Position numbers and translations under genes: made by a program. Positions 63,989 through 64,000 of a stretch of DNA of 64,000 nt are shown piece after piece. Source of the stretch: Fen731 sp964481885 (GTDB taxonomy: Bacteria > Actinomycetota > Humimicrobiia > Humimicrobiales > Humimicrobiaceae); contig CAYZUS010000007.1 in the NCBI GenBank assembly GCA_964481885.1, positions 1 through 64,000 of the forward strand, read 5' to 3'. The notes below the pieces were generated by a model. That model ran no database searches. It saw only the letters and a program-made list of their open reading frames with translations, and was not told the DNA's origin. How positions within the stretch are numbered: position 1 is the stretch's first letter; each line of letters starts with the position of its first letter.

Positions 63989-64000
63989 CAAGTGATACTT

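Overview
The window reads as an AT-rich chromosomal segment of an anaerobic, deep-branching member of the Actinobacteriota, probably a draft or metagenome assembly because it carries four 100-N gaps. The phylum call rests on an actinobacterial-type integration host factor (mIHF), the gene order mihF-gmk-rpoZ-coaBC-metK-priA-def-fmt-rsmB, a PriA whose helicase motifs have decayed as in actinobacteria, and a long Gram-positive-type SRP RNA. The low GC and the anaerobic enzyme set (pyruvate:ferredoxin oxidoreductase, radical SAM/SPASM protein, Rrf2 regulator) would fit uncultured low-GC lineages such as Humimicrobiia; that placement is inference.

Layout. 1-1382: fragment of a GAF-PAS-PAS-PAS sensor, separated by a gap from what follows. 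1483-22200: one long leftward block. Reading with transcription it is pyrR-pyrB-pyrC-carA-carB-pyrK-pyrD-pyrF-pyrE (complete de novo UMP synthesis), then mihF-gmk-rpoZ-coaBC-metK and priA-def-fmt-rsmB. A PyrR attenuator with binding loop, antiterminator and terminator can be drawn in front of pyrR. 22526-26730: RpiB-like isomerase, Nfu-type Fe-S scaffold, radical SAM/SPASM protein, UbiA prenyltransferase and a divergent Rrf2 regulator. 27177-30146: rightward three-gene ABC exporter operon (NEW3 exoprotein, ATPase, permease). 30307-35411: leftward ileS-lspA-rluD-DUF211. 35748-43794: DUF72, thioredoxin, a zinc-ribbon protein, RfbA, UppP, TldE/TldD, YtxH and DUF948-like proteins and a lipoprotein. 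44019-53651: ComB-like phosphatase, PurC, MTA phosphorylase, PfkB kinase, FMN reductase, YjbQ, RarA, Asd and LysC. 53810-63070: pyruvate:ferredoxin oxidoreductase, the recR-ybaB-dnaX-SRP RNA cluster, an MFS transporter and tRNA-Ser(CGA). The right end has a DUF3795 protein and a truncated exported protein.

Most of the window is core metabolism and information processing. The unusual material is superimposed on it. (1) The N-terminus of the ABC exporter ATPase (28124-28237) matches the catalytic-domain segment of the isoleucyl-tRNA synthetase encoded 7 kb away, about 60 percent identical over 38 residues by hand alignment; it looks like a captured ileS fragment. (2) Short tandem repeats, often with 35-39 bp periods, occur at gene ends and between genes and coincide with assembly gaps. 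(3) Several housekeeping enzymes (Fmt, CarA, RluD, UppP, LspA, PfkB) carry extra low-complexity or repeated segments, most clearly a 30-bp in-frame repeat inside fmt. (4) A radical SAM-UbiA-Rrf2 group has no obvious known pathway. (5) At least one gene (yjbQ) appears to need a non-canonical ATT start.
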